62,000 bases of DNA from Glandiceps talaboti (taxonomy: Eukaryota; Hemichordata; Enteropneusta; Spengelidae): the NCBI RefSeq assembly GCF_964340395.1, contig NC_135559.1, positions 19,750,650-19,812,649 of the forward strand. Reading direction: 5' to 3'. Position numbers and translations under genes: made by a program. The notes below the pieces were generated by a model. That model saw only the letters and a list, made by a program, of their open reading frames with translations, had not been told where the DNA came from and made no database searches. Each line of letters starts with the position of its first letter. The stretch's first letter is position 1. Of the stretch, positions 1 to 11,690 are shown piece after piece.

Positions 1-126
1 GTCTCCTGGCATTGTTACAACTATTGATAACACAGTGGGCATCCCCCAATTATTTATACGTACTATAACAAGTAGAATACTGCAACTGCAATGCGTAATT
101 TTTCATATAGGAAACATTCATTGACA

Positions 127-445
127 TTAAAGTTGTCATACGGATGAGAATTTGGAATTTATTTGCTAGAACAATGTTATCTTGGCTTCCTACTTGGCAA
201 GTCAACCTGAAACAGCATAGTCAAAGTCCTTGCAAAAAGCTAAAATATGTGTAAAAAGTTTGCTACAATAACAAAGATTTTACGCATTTATTAACCTTTT
301 GCAATTTATTAACTTACAAACAAGGACTTTGACTATGCTGTTTCACATTGATTTTTTTCAAGTTGGAAGCTCAGTATGATAACATTGTTCTGTAAAATAA
401 AAATCCAATATAAATTCCAAATCGTCACCCACATGGTCACTTTAA
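127..445. mobile_element. TTAA-ended MITE family M, copy 1 (319 bp)
   Basis: Begins and ends in TTAA with matching terminal inverted repeats (TTAAAGTTGTCATACGGATG against TTAAAGTGACCATGTGGGTG). Strong internal inverted blocks (209-232 against 321-345) let most of the element fold back. No coding capacity. TTAA ends suggest piggyBac-type mobilisation; a TA-target mariner-type element is the alternative. Confidence 0.75.
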
Positions 446-589
446 CATTATATCAGAGTAGTGAATCGCCGTTTTATGTGCAAATATTGTGTCACTAATT
501 CAGGTTATCCCGCTTTCAGTCAATGTATTGTTGTATACTGCGTACAAACCACAAAAATAGGTTTTATTACATAACCACAACAAGTTAAA

Positions 590-775
590 TCATCCATACC
601 ATACATAACAGTATAAAATGTTGAAAATCATGGTCGTTAACCTCCTTACGACGTGAGATCATAGCAGCAGCAGTAGTAAACTCGTTTATTAGAGTTGTAT
701 GCTGCCTAGGGAATTGACGAAGGTTATATAGGACCGATATGCCGTTATAGGTCTGTGCCAGAGGCAATCATTGTA
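590..775 (-). repeat. Dispersed repeat family D, diverged fragment
   Basis: The minus strand reads GGCACAGACC, TAACGGCAT, CAATTCC and GCAGCATACAA in the same order as the 11.1 and 48.5 kb copies. It is short and diverged, so this is a weak assignment. Confidence 0.35.
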
Positions 776-994
776 CAATATGCTGTGGTTACAACATCAT
801 ATGTAGGAGGCGTTTTATAAGTGCACACATTTATAATAGTAACATGAGGAAAAATCTGTACATGTACAAATCCACCAAAAAAGTTCAATAGTCACACACC
901 CCCCCCCCCCCGCCAGCTAAATGGGCGGCCATGTCTGTGCAACCTTACAGCCATTAAAGTATTATGATGCAATTTCGATGGTATGGGATACCGC

Positions 995-1187
995 ATGTTC
1001 ATAGTGCAATGGCTGAAACTAAACCTTATGACTGGCCAGTTTCAATTCATGGAACTTAAGTATCACGTCTAATCCAATGTGTATGTTCATGGTGCAATGG
1101 CTGTAACATAAAACCCTATGACCGGCCAGTTTCATGGTTATGACCGGCCAGTTTCACTATCACGTCTAATCCAAAGTGCATGCTCAT
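995..1187. repeat. Two-unit tandem repeat, about 90-100 bp
   Basis: Units 995-1082 and 1083-1179 share ATGTTCAT(A/G)GTGCAATGG, GGCCAGTTTCA and TATCACGTCTAATCCAA. Unit 2 has an inner 21-bp duplication of TTATGACCGGCCAGTTTCA. Confidence 0.75.
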
Positions 1188-3591
1188 CCTCAGGCTGTAA
1201 AAGTTGTAGAAAAAAACTACACAGTGTGGTGTTTAAAGTGTGAAATCCGATTTTAGTCGATTGTCGTCATAGCCACGGTACACAGAACAATTAACTGGAC
1301 TCAGAGAAATTCGTATGTAAATGTCATGTCTTTTATTTTTCATTAGCATAATTAAAAATATCGAATCAACATTAATTATTTCATCGTGAAAAATATCGAT
1401 CTAATCTAACTTTCTCAAGTAAATATCTCTTGAGTCGTTTATGTCTTCTGATTGACGAGTAGCGTTTAAAGTGGCGATCGCCATCAAGTTCAATGTCAAT
1501 GGGAAACTGGTCTAAATACATCAGTCGCTGACGATTTCATTGAATTATTTGTGTGACTGAAAGAAGTGAACTTTAGTGAGCCCTGATGTCATGGAGCTAC
1601 CTTGAATATATAAACGGAATAACGTGCTGGAATTTTGACTCATTTTCGACTACTTGTCTATTTGTATTAGGATGCCGCCCTCATTCCTTGTTACGGTGGT
1701 AGTAAAGTGCTACTTGTCGTCGCGTAAGATCTCACTATAGTACTGTCTTTCAGCACTGATTTCTCTCTAAGTAGTGTCTCTGCAGCTCTAACCTTTTCAG
1801 TACCAAACATGTTTGCGCCAAATTATTTGAACAATTGTTTTGGGTTTACCTGATTTCATTATCAAATTCCAGATTTAAGTTCGAAAATATTAATAACACG
1901 TTACTTGTTCAATCATTGATCTAAAAAATGCATTGCGATTTACATATTTATATTATTATTTTTGAAAAACGCTTGGAACAATGAAACAAAACACATTTGC
2001 GTCGAATTCTTCATTTCACACTGCCTGCTTCCATTTCTGACCATTTTCTAGCGAGGGTCTTAAGGCTTCCATAAAAACGTCAAAATAACTGAGATATTAC
2101 ATATTTCAATACTTAATGTAGATTCACACCTTTGAAAGCTACTGATCGTATACTATTACTGTACGTATAGCAAACCACGCCCCCACAGGCCGTTTACTTG
2201 CCAGGAGCGTTTGAGGCACCGTACTAAATGAATGATTTATGAGGACGGTTATTTATACACTCGGCGATCCAGCATCGACATGTAGTGCTGTCAGATGAGA
2301 CGACTGTTCCAACACTCACATGGTTCTAAAAATATCTTCGTCTTAAATCTCTTCTAGTAAATGATTTATGCGGCAAGTAGCTATGTTTCCTAAATTGCGA
2401 AACTGGCACATTTAATGGCAAGTTAACTTAAACAATATATAAATCAAGTTCACTCTCGTTGCAATCATTCCATCTGTAACCATACACATGGCGTACTGTT
2501 AAACCAGTTTATTCCATGCTGTCACTGAGTCTAATGAATTCAGTTTTGATTTGTCATATTTTACAGTTATCAAGCAGTATTATATGTATAATTTTGTGGG
2601 AACGTGGGGAAAATGTGTCAACACTGTATAAACATGTTTAGGAATTCTACTACCGTACTGTAAGATACTTGATTGTGTACAAGGCAAAGCTATTTAAAGC
2701 ATGTTATTGTTTGCTTCCAATACCTGTTTCCAGTCGGCTTGTGTTTATCTGGCGACTCTAGTCAGCTCTAAGCGTTCCGCTGCATGCCCTTGTACATAGA
2801 GTTCATTTTTACAACCATGTCAGATCCGTGTGTTCTGCCAACTCTGTGATTACTAGGGGTGCAGTACTCTTAAAATGTCTACGGTGGTGGGTGTTAGTTG
2901 TTTTCATAAGCTTTTCATCGCCATTCAACTGTTAATGGTGAATCTTTCAAAGTCGACGCCACTGCTTAAACTCCATAAATGTCTGTGAATCTCGTTCAAT
3001 TTGGTCTGCAATATGCGAAATATTGTTGAACTTAACATTTGGCGGGAAATGTTGAGCAGAATGTGGACGACGAAAAGTAATGTGTTCTGTCACATACAAC
3101 TCGAGGTGAATGTTATTCTATCCCTATGCATCAATACTCCCAGAGACATACATAATTGTTCAGACGTGTAAGTCTTAATCTGTGTAACATGTAAATAAAT
3201 TCGACAACAAATCGTCACGCCTAAGCTGCTCGGAAAACTATATTTAGATTCATCATTGCCTAACAAAGACCTGGCAAATTTTGAAGTGCTATTTCTAATC
3301 TGCGGCTGGGTCGTGTGAGGAGAACTAAACCACTTGAGAACTGAGACAGCAAATATAACGTAAGCGATTTATATGCCCAACACTTGACGGCTGTACAACC
3401 ATCTACACAATTCCTTATATAGTTTCACACATATGTCTGTCGAAGCCTGGGTCAGTTTACTAGATTTAAGTTTACCAACTTGTAGCATAGTACGTACATG
3501 TAAAGTTTATAATCCTACCCGAATCATTTGACGACGAAATAAATGTTTCACCGATAGAGTTGTTCAAAGCTCGGGTATATCAAATGAGATT

Positions 3592-4962
3592 TCAAGTTGT
3601 ACCATTGGGTTTCGCACTTTTGATGTCCCTGTATCCATTTTTCTGGTTACCATTGTTACAGTTTGTTGTTGTCATCATCACAGACGATGTCGATGTTGGA
3701 TCTCCTCGATATCTCGACGACGGCGACCGTGATCTCCACTTTCGCCTTTTCCATCGGGAGACACAGAATACCTTGCCAATTAGGATCTTGAACGCCTTTC
3801 TGAACTCCCGATTGAGGCAAGCGTAGAGGCACGGATTCACAGTACTATTCATGTAGCCCATCCAAAGTATGATTTCATAGCCATTCGTGCCGATATTACA
3901 ATTGAACGCTGGACAGAAAGTAAACACGGTGAAATACGGAACCCAACAGACGATAAAACAACCCATGACAATAGCGATTATCTTTGTAGCTTTGTGTTCG
4001 TCGATAGACCGTTTGTAGTGGGCATCGTATACGCACGTCTTTCGTATTTTTCGGGCTTGCTTCTGTGCAATGAAAACTATTTTAGTGTACATTATTGACA
4101 TAAGCGTGAGTGGTAGAAAAAATAGAAGTATGCCGTCCACGAGTGCGTATGTAGTGTTTGCAATTAACGTGCACTGGGAAGGGTTGTCATAATTTTGCAC
4201 TCCTCCGCCTGGTGTATTCCAGCCCAAATGGACGGGTAAAAATGATATGAATATGGAAACGACCCATACGCAGGCGATAACCACGGCTGCTTTTCGAGTC
4301 GTCATTGTCATCGGGTACTGAAGTGGACGGGTGATTGCAAAGTATCGGTCGACACTGATCGCGAATAGATTTAGAATCGAGGCGGTGCAGAAGAGAACGT
4401 CGAACGAAACGTAAACATTACAAAGCGCCGCTCCCATGTGCCATGACCGATGTATTTCAATGTATAGGCTAAACGGTAACACCAATATACCTATAAGAAG
4501 ATCGAAAATAGCCAGTGTCACAAGAAACATATTGGTCACATTGCGTAATCTACGGTTGACAACAGGCGACAAAATAACAAGCAGATTACCCAGAATAGTC
4601 ATGGCGATTATGATACTTAACACAATGCCGATAAATATCAAAGCTACCAACGGTCGATGTAAGCCAGGGCTCGGGTCATAGATCGGCGCTTCTTCCGTGC
4701 AATTTATACCCGTATTTCCTAGAAAGCCATCGGTGCAGTTCAGTACGATCGTAATATTGCGATCTTCAATTATTGTTGGCGATGAGATGTCGGTAAACGT
4801 GTATTCTGCCGGGGTGGATACGACAACGGTGAAATTGTGAACAGTGTGCGTATTGTCAGCATACGGTGTTGTAGTTGCAGGCTGTGTAAAATTGACCAAC
4901 GTGTTTTGGTCTGGCCCGGTAGAATTAATCCCAACTAAGGGAGGCGAGGTGTTTAATTCCAT
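3592..4962 (-). CDS. Hrh2-like: Histamine H2-like aminergic G-protein-coupled receptor, single exon, 456 aa
   Basis: Complete seven-helix receptor of the rhodopsin family, expected in the plasma membrane, binding a biogenic amine. The start is the first ATG (4962-4960); an in-frame stop lies just upstream at 4977-4975. Seen: N126 in helix 1 (GNLLV), D154 in helix 2, C181 and C264 for the loop disulphide, amine-binding D188 (3.32), DRY at 205-207, CWVPY with W340 (6.48), Y370 (7.43) and NPCLY at 376-380, then a basic helix 8 and C400 as a possible palmitoylation site. The blocks FDVLFCTASILNLF (187-200), HLGWN (245-249), LVDGILLFFLPL (274-285) and EHKAT (322-326), with a short third intracellular loop, resemble vertebrate H2 receptors more than dopamine D1 or octopamine receptors. 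D276 (5.42) is kept, but the usual H2 Thr at 5.46 is Leu280. The 104-residue N-terminus has seven N-glycosylation sequons. Ligand and G-protein coupling are inferred from family; a D1/octopamine-like or orphan amine receptor remains possible. Confidence 0.85.
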   Translation of the reverse strand: MELNTSPPLVGINSTGPDQNTLVNFTQPATTTPYADNTHTVHNFTVVVSTPAEYTFTDISSPTIIEDRNITIVLNCTDGFLGNTGINCTEEAPIYDPSPGLHRPLVALIFIGIVLSIIIAMTILGNLLVILSPVVNRRLRNVTNMFLVTLAIFDLLIGILVLPFSLYIEIHRSWHMGAALCNVYVSFDVLFCTASILNLFAISVDRYFAITRPLQYPMTMTTRKAAVVIACVWVVSIFISFLPVHLGWNTPGGGVQNYDNPSQCTLIANTTYALVDGILLFFLPLTLMSIMYTKIVFIAQKQARKIRKTCVYDAHYKRSIDEHKATKIIAIVMGCFIVCWVPYFTVFTFCPAFNCNIGTNGYEIILWMGYMNSTVNPCLYACLNREFRKAFKILIGKVFCVSRWKRRKWRSRSPSSRYRGDPTSTSSVMMTTTNCNNGNQKNGYRDIKSAKPNGTT

Positions 4963-4977
4963 TGCAAACACGGTTCA

Positions 4978-7300
4978 ATTCTCACAACAGGATAAGAACA
5001 AGTCAACTCTATGTTGTACAGAAATCCCAAATTACATCCAGACCGGGCTGGCACTCCGGATGGACGTACAGTTGACTCTTCCACCAACACTACCAGGCTT
5101 CCGTGCTATGTCGCCGTGTAGACTTTCGTAGTTCGGGTTCAAATACCGTACACGCCGTAAACACAACATTATTTATGGCATCAGTGAGACTGGTCAATTC
5201 CTGTGACAATTCTTATTGTATCACTGACAGATGCCACTGACGTGACCAACTCTCTAACAATGTGCCCATCTCCAGTATTTTCTTCCTGTTAAAACGTCGT
5301 ATACATCATGGAACATTACATTCATAGACAGGGGTGCTAACATCCAAAATGCTCACATGTGAGATAGACGTTTTGACGTGATCTGTTGATGGCCTGGATG
5401 GCTTTGCTTATAACGCCACGAATTAACGTCGTTACTGCCCGGGTTTATGTGCAGTTTATGACAATTGCTTTTACGACAGTTGTCTACTTTTGTTTTGTTT
5501 CCCTGCGCTGTTTATCCAACGTACTTTATTTGCATCACACCGTCATTACGAAGATAAAAGTTATGTAATTTTGGGCATAAGCTGTTTACAGTAGTACAGT
5601 ACATGTGACCAAGACTTTTCTATGATATCATAGTTCTTTCAAGACCTTTTTTAGCAACTAAACTGAGGTTTATGCATATTCATTTTTGGGCGTCTTGTTT
5701 TACACTATAGCAATTAGTTTCCCTTGTTTTAATTAGATAACGACTATACAAACCTGGTGAGACCACCAATATCGTGACACACTCAATATTGATTTCCCAA
5801 AATTGCTTTATAGTGAAACAGGTCCACTTCGATCATAGACCATACAAGATCAATTCTCAACGTTTACATGGGATTTTTATAAGCTAATTGGATGCTGTTT
5901 TTTTTTACTTTTCTTAATCTTAGCACTTGTAAAGAATTCACTCATTTAAGTTGTCTGTACAAAAGATAAGAAAGGCAATTAATGTCATATCCAGTAGCCA
6001 AACACGCAAAAAGCCAATATGGGTACCAGTGAACCAACACTAACACAATAGCATGTATTGTTACCACGAGTGTCATAGCCTGTTCGAACAAGTGTCTCTT
6101 GCATCTGTGTTAAATTACGCCACAATTAACACACTCTGTTTGTAATCAGCACTATTTAATTACAACTAAAAACAACCAGCGATTACGCAAATTGCTTACC
6201 TCAAATTTGCATATAGAAGACTAGAAGTGTCCACCAGTAGCTTTGCGTTTTGAAGCTAATCTGACGTTTATGTCCCATTTACGTCATTCTTATTTGTCAT
6301 TGACAGAACACGCTCCACAAAGATCTATGTCCGAAACTTGAAGCAGGTACCAGTATCCTTACTTGATTGACACTGCAGTCATTACTGCCCGGCATATTAG
6401 ATACTTTCCAATTAAATTGAAAAAAAATTAATAAATTACTTATCAGTCCGTCACATGATTCCGTATTCGAGAAAAATAATTAATCCTTTCACCCGTGGTA
6501 TGCAATTTAATCAATACTGTTCATAGCGGTGCCATCACATAGCGATCATTCAATTATATATAACAACCCATTGTGTGCCATTGGCGTATTGACTATTAAA
6601 ATCGGCGTTAGCGTCAGGCCGATTTCAAATTTACCACATCACAGAAACAGTATTCATTCTATGCTCCTCTCCTGGCGAATATATACTAATAAAATTTCTT
6701 GAGCACATCAAACATTTAAATTGTATAAGAAAAAAATCGGCTTTCCTTTGTTCAAGAAACATTGATAAATATTGTCCAATGGTGACAGAAAAAAGAAAAC
6801 TCTTTTTGGCATTAATTAATATTCCTATAGTAATTAAAACGACAAACGGATACTCAATAAATTAACAAATAAAGCAAAAAAAAAGAAAAAGGTATAAGTA
6901 AAGGAGAGAAAAAGAAAAAAATGAAATGACATTTTAGAGTAAAACAGAGGAGAAAGAACGGCACTAACGAATCTTTAGCCTTTGTGATAAAGGCTAGAAA
7001 TCAGAAAGGTGAAATTCTTGAGTAGATAGACGTGAACTTATTATGATAACCTTGACCTGTCGACGGAAGTTTTGTCAAAGTTGATGACTATCACAATCAT
7101 TGTTTTCGGATGCGACAAACGTTACCTGAATGTGACCCTGAAGATGTTTATCACTTTATGACGTCATAAAAAGAATGTACGTAAACGTTGTCTTTTGAAA
7201 TATATGCAAAGACAACCTAACGATTATTATATTGCATGTACATACCTACATATATGCATACCGAGATACCCCTAGTACCTACCTACCTACCAACATGCAT
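4978..7300. other. Non-coding stretch upstream of the receptor gene
   Basis: Should include the receptor promoter and 5' untranslated region. I see no convincing TATA box placement, no repeat longer than short A/T runs and no supported open frame. Confidence 0.5.
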
Positions 7301-7310
7301 ATATACATAC

Positions 7311-7449
7311 ATACATACATACATACATACATACATACATACATACATACATACAAACATACATACATTTTGTACATACATACATACATACATACATACA
7401 TACATACATACATACATACATACATACATACATACATACATACATACAT
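7311..7449. repeat. (CATA)n microsatellite
   Basis: Tetranucleotide array with one interruption (ATTTTGTACATA at about 7367). Open frames through it are repeat translations, not genes. Confidence 0.95.
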
Positions 7450-9314
7450 GAAATATTTAGTTCCTAGCCGTATGAAGTATTGCGTTTTGGTTAAGAAGTT
7501 AATATTTGAACAAAATGTTCTCATTTCCAATAAATCAAATTCCCCAAACCATTTTTTTTATTACCTCTGAGTTTGTTGGTACACATTAAATCAGACTGGA
7601 ATGGATATTTGAAGTAACGTACAGTTAGAAATATCATGTGTTTATTCCATCGATTGATATAATTGGAGACGATATGACAGATTTAGAATGGACGGTGAGT
7701 CTACTGACCTAACAACGGATACCACAACAAGTGAATATAGTTAGGGTATAATGATGAAAACTAACCCCATACGGTAGAAATGTCATCTCCCCATTTCGTT
7801 AGAGCTAAAAACAAGCCGAATCCGTTTCAATCTCAATTTCAATAAAATTCCGAAAGAGAAGTCAAATCGACGATATAATGAGTGTTTTGTTGAACTTGAG
7901 AGTAATAAAACTTTATTCGGCATTATTCAGACTGAATCATTGGTGGACACTAATACTATTAAAACTGGGGTGTTGATTTTGATATACACAATTGTTCTCC
8001 TTGTTGTCACAGTGGACTCAATCATTGACGACCCCCCCCCGCCGCCAAAAACCCCGGATCCCACCCCTCCCACAACAATTAATATCCGGCAAAATCATTG
8101 CAATGGACTGTAACTTTACTTGTCTTTAAACTACTTGAAACCAAGTGAAAGCAGATCTCGGTCGGCTGTCATATCTCTAGAAGCTAAAGTAACATCACCA
8201 GTACATTACGAGAGGGTCGTTAACCCAAATTCTGATTCCTCCAATTCGTCATATGTTTTTTTGGTTTTTGTCCCACGTTAATGAGACGCCATCCATCACT
8301 CCAGTTTTGGCCAGGACACAATGAAATCCACCGATGCTCAAATTGATATTGTAGATAGCGGTACCCCTACTCTAACAAAACACCACGACAATATACAATA
8401 GACGTTTCTTCAGAAACTCATAGACTTGTTCTTCCCGCAGTAGTAAATTGTCCGGTTCACACACATACAACAAAATTTAAATTTGCTCCGTAACAAAAGA
8501 GACTCAATAATTCCACGTGTTTAAAATTTATAACGGGTACTTGCCTGAGGGTAGGTCAGCTTTCATTTTATAAATAAATCAACGAGAAAAGGATGGAGAT
8601 ATTGTTCACTCAATAATATAACAATACAGGGTGTACGATATAAACAGTTCGAAGGCCACTTCGTGTCTATAAATAGCTATACCCGTACATATATGTACTC
8701 TGTTCCGCATGAGATTATATGAACTCTCGTAGCCCGACTTGCACTCCAAATCACGTAATACATGCAGAAACCTGAACGGTGTCATACTGAAACTCTAGTG
8801 TTCTGTGCTACACTATTTTCGTGTTACAAGCTTTAGGGTTATCAGGCCTTGTCTTCAGCCTTTCCAACTCTGTATGTGAGATTACAAGACTAAGAAATAC
8901 GAGAGCAAAGGTGCCCTAGGTGGGTTACTATTGCCGTATCTCGCCAAACATTTAATAACCCCTAGCACTGTTCTAAAAATAGAACACAGTCCTCAGCATA
9001 ATCTCCAATTTTACCATGCGGCGATTTTCAAGTGTCGTCAAAAAAAAACGTTCCCGCTGCCAGTGATGACTTCACTGTAGATAATAAGACTATTAGAATT
9101 ATTTGCATATCATAAAATAATTGGTCACGCTTCCTGAATTTAAAGCAGTACCAGACAAATTTATCGGTATGATATGTTAGCATTGTGGACCAGGTCACGT
9201 GTCAGGAAATGGTTGAAAATGTTGTGGTTGGTAAGAGTGGGTTTCTAAATTGTGTTCAACTTGAATGGCGACATACCACTGAGTGGTAACAAATTTGCTA
9301 CATCGCCATAAATC

Positions 9315-9343
9315 AACACACACACACACACACACACACACAC
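9315..9343. repeat. (CA)n microsatellite
   Basis: Short dinucleotide array in otherwise unremarkable DNA. Confidence 0.9.
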
Positions 9344-10254
9344 TATTTTACAAGATAAACTACCTTACCTGTATGTAACCTTTAACCCGAACAGTACCTA
9401 TCTTATATAGCTTCTCAACCTAAATGCCCTTTTCTTTTAAATAAGTTCGTCAATCATTTTTTATCTTTTGCAGGAAATAAACTTTCTTTTGTTAAGTTTT
9501 AAACTCGTGCCAGAATATAGTTATTCAATAACTAGCGATCAAATGTACAATGTCTTCAAAAAGCATGCGTAGCGTCTACATTTTCCATGGTAGTTTGACC
9601 ATGATATCATGACTGTGTTTCGCAATTGCCAGGGGTGCGGGTTTATTTTTTGTAGAACATAAAATGTCCCGTGTCCTGTTTTTTACAGTCCTGGGTTTAA
9701 AGCACGGTAAATACATGTAGTTTGAGATGAAAGGAGAGTTAAGTTTTAAAGTGACCCATTTATATGGTAGTGACCTTTCAAAAACGTCACAGCACGGTAC
9801 TGACTTCATCTCTGTCTCGTCTTCTCAGCAGGCGAACTCAGTCAAGGCCGTATATGGTTAGCATCTTCCCCCATGCTGGTTTAGATCGAGTACTATTGTC
9901 AAGTTGATTGATTTGTACGTTTTATTATCGTATAGCTAAACAACCGGGGTTATTAAATGAACGTTTGATATGATTAAAATATCATAAAATGATATCAAAC
10001 ATGCATACCATGGTTTCATGTGACATAGAGTGGTAGAGAACGTGACGAAAAAGTGATAACTTTATTGTATAGGCAGTGTCCACAATCACGATTCTAGCTA
10101 TATCCAGACAACTTCCTATATTTCTAGTCTAATAAGCATTTATCAACCATTCTGAATGTGGTTATTTTCCATCAAATAACCTAGTTATTTATATTTTTAT
10201 TAATGAAATAAATGTTAAATGTATATTATATTAAAACAGTTAAGGTATCGCTGC

Positions 10255-10430
<176 letters not shown>

Positions 10431-10530
10431 AAGTCAGTGGTAAGATATGTCCGTAGTACAGTGCTCGATACGTCTGCACGCAGAGCGGAGTATATGTTGA
10501 GGGTAGAAGAAAATCAAGTCGGGTTTTTCG

Positions 10531-10572
10531 TCTCTACAAGCCTGTTTCGTGAGTAAATCACTCGTCAGGAGA
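10531..10572 (-). ncRNA. Type I hammerhead ribozyme, mirror copy in left arm of palindrome
   Basis: Because 10491-10682 is a perfect inverted repeat, the minus strand of the left arm reads exactly the same 42-base hammerhead as 10601-10642 on the plus strand. Predicted cleavage on the minus strand falls between 10535 and 10534. A transcript across both arms would more likely fold into one long hairpin than into two ribozymes. Confidence 0.85.
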
Positions 10573-10600
10573 TGTTGATGTACTGTTCAGTACATCAACA

Positions 10601-10642
10601 TCTCCTGACGAGTGATTTACTCACGAAACAGGCTTGTAGAGA
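10601..10642 (+). ncRNA. Type I hammerhead ribozyme, copy 1 (right arm of palindrome)
   Basis: All hammerhead core parts are present in order. Stem I 5' strand TCTC (10601-10604); core CTGACGA (10605-10611); stem II GTGA/TCAC (10612-10615 with 10621-10624) closing a 5-base loop; core GAA (10625-10627); stem III ACA/TGT (10628-10630 with 10635-10637); unpaired A at 10638 as the cleavage nucleotide; stem I 3' strand GAGA (10639-10642). Predicted self-cleavage is after 10638. The very short stem III is typical of hammerheads in PLEs and retrozymes. Activity is inferred. Confidence 0.88.
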
Positions 10643-10673
10643 CGAAAAACCCGACTTGATTTTCTTCTACCCT

Positions 10674-10723
<50 letters not shown>

Positions 10724-10740
10724 TATATATATATATATAT

Positions 10741-11080
10741 AACACAGCATCAAGTAATATACACAGGAGCCGTTACACAGTGTTTCACGCTATTGCGATC
10801 ATCAGACGACTAGCGGTATAATTCTATGTAGTTCTAATTTCAAAGTTCATAAATTCCCTTTCACGTGATCACTGGTGCCACAGTGGAAGTTGGTCAATAA
10901 TATCAAATAATATCAAAGTGCCGACATCACAATAGATATGTATAGACCAACTTCCACTGTGGCACCCAAATCACGTGAAAAGGAATTTTTGAACGTTGAA
11001 ATTAGAACCTCCAAGAATTATAACGTTAGCCGTCTGATAATGGCTAAAGCCAATGAGCAAGATTTGAACCACGGTTTTAC
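10741..11080. repeat. Imperfect inverted repeat around a 49-base spacer
   Basis: Arms of about 130-150 bp (10741-10894 and 10943-11080) pair through TGCCACAGTGGAAGTTGGTC and CACGTGA blocks, and further out through the hammerhead region. The outer right arm (11031-11070) keeps GCCGTCTGATAATGGC-like sequence, a decayed counterpart of hammerhead copy 2, with GAAAC lost. Confidence 0.6.
10769..10810 (-). ncRNA. Type I hammerhead ribozyme, copy 2
   Basis: Read on the minus strand: stem I 5' strand GTCGT (10810-10806), core CTGATGA (10805-10799), stem II from CGC/GCG within 10798-10787, core GAA (10786-10784), stem III ACA/TGT with a 3-base loop (10783-10775), cleavage nucleotide A at 10774, and stem I 3' strand ACGGC (10773-10769). 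Stem I forms five pairs, one of them U-G. Its stem I differs in sequence from the other copies but still pairs, which argues for a real ribozyme. Confidence 0.85.
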
Positions 11081-11310
11081 CTCAGTTAACCCAACTTTTC
11101 TATTGAGGGAACCTGGTTGGATAGAAATTGTAATCATAATGTGAATGATTGAATCCCCATGCACTTAAAATGATTGCAGTGAACTGTATGCTCCACCGAG
11201 AGTTGAGAAAGTATATACAAGGGCTGTTCAGTGTGCCGTTATCGGTCCGTGCCGGGATAATAGTTATTATAATACAGTGCTTTCTATCACAGTGTGGGAA
11301 AGTATTATAT
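11080..11310 (-). repeat. Dispersed repeat family D, copy at 11.1 kb
   Basis: Its reverse complement matches 48.44-48.64 kb in order: GGCAC..., CGGCACA, CTCAACT, GGAGCATACA, AAGTGCATGGGGATT, TTGGGTTAACTGAGG, GTGGTTCAAATCTTGC. The last block resembles a tRNA B box. It abuts the right arm of the 10.7-11.1 kb inverted repeat. Confidence 0.6.
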
Positions 11311-11656
11311 AAACACTGAGTAAAATGAAAACATATCTAACTATGTGTAAATGATAAAAGTAAGGCCTAAAAAATTATTTGTTCCGGTTACCCGACCCCC
11401 ACCTATTTTTTTCACTGCTAACCCTAAACTTTTTTTTTTTAAATTACTAATTCGAGAAAAAATAATAAAATCGCGAAATTTGCGAAGTCTTGCCAGAAAT
11501 AGTGGATGTGGACTGACATCAACTTAAAAAGACAATATGAAACAGTTACTGTTCTTCCAATCTGTAACGGCTATACATCTGATGAGAAGAAACCAATAAC
11601 ATAGAGACCATATGGAAAACAATGAAAAACATAACTACCTGAACTAGACACATGAA

Positions 11657-11690
11657 AAAAAATAAAATAAAATAAAATAAAATAAAATAA
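11657..11690. repeat. (AAAAT)n microsatellite
   Basis: About seven pentanucleotide units. Confidence 0.9.

Larger units (their letters stand above)
446..3590. other. Non-coding stretch left of the receptor gene
   Basis: Apart from the D-repeat fragment and the tandem repeat near 1 kb I see no gene here. The part next to 3590 should hold the 3' untranslated region of the receptor, but I see no clear AATAAA on the minus strand close to its stop. Confidence 0.5.

Noticed and set aside
7232-7570. Open frames rich in Tyr-Ile-His-Thr or Cys-Met-Tyr-Val at 7.3, 21.9, 26.9, 44.4, 53.4 and 59.5 kb
   Set aside because: Translations of (TATG)n arrays; period-4 repeats without stops give the same 4-residue pattern in all frames.
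11579-11600. CTGATGAGAAGAAACC resembling a hammerhead core
   Set aside because: No room for stem II between CTGATGA and GAAA, and no matching stem I.
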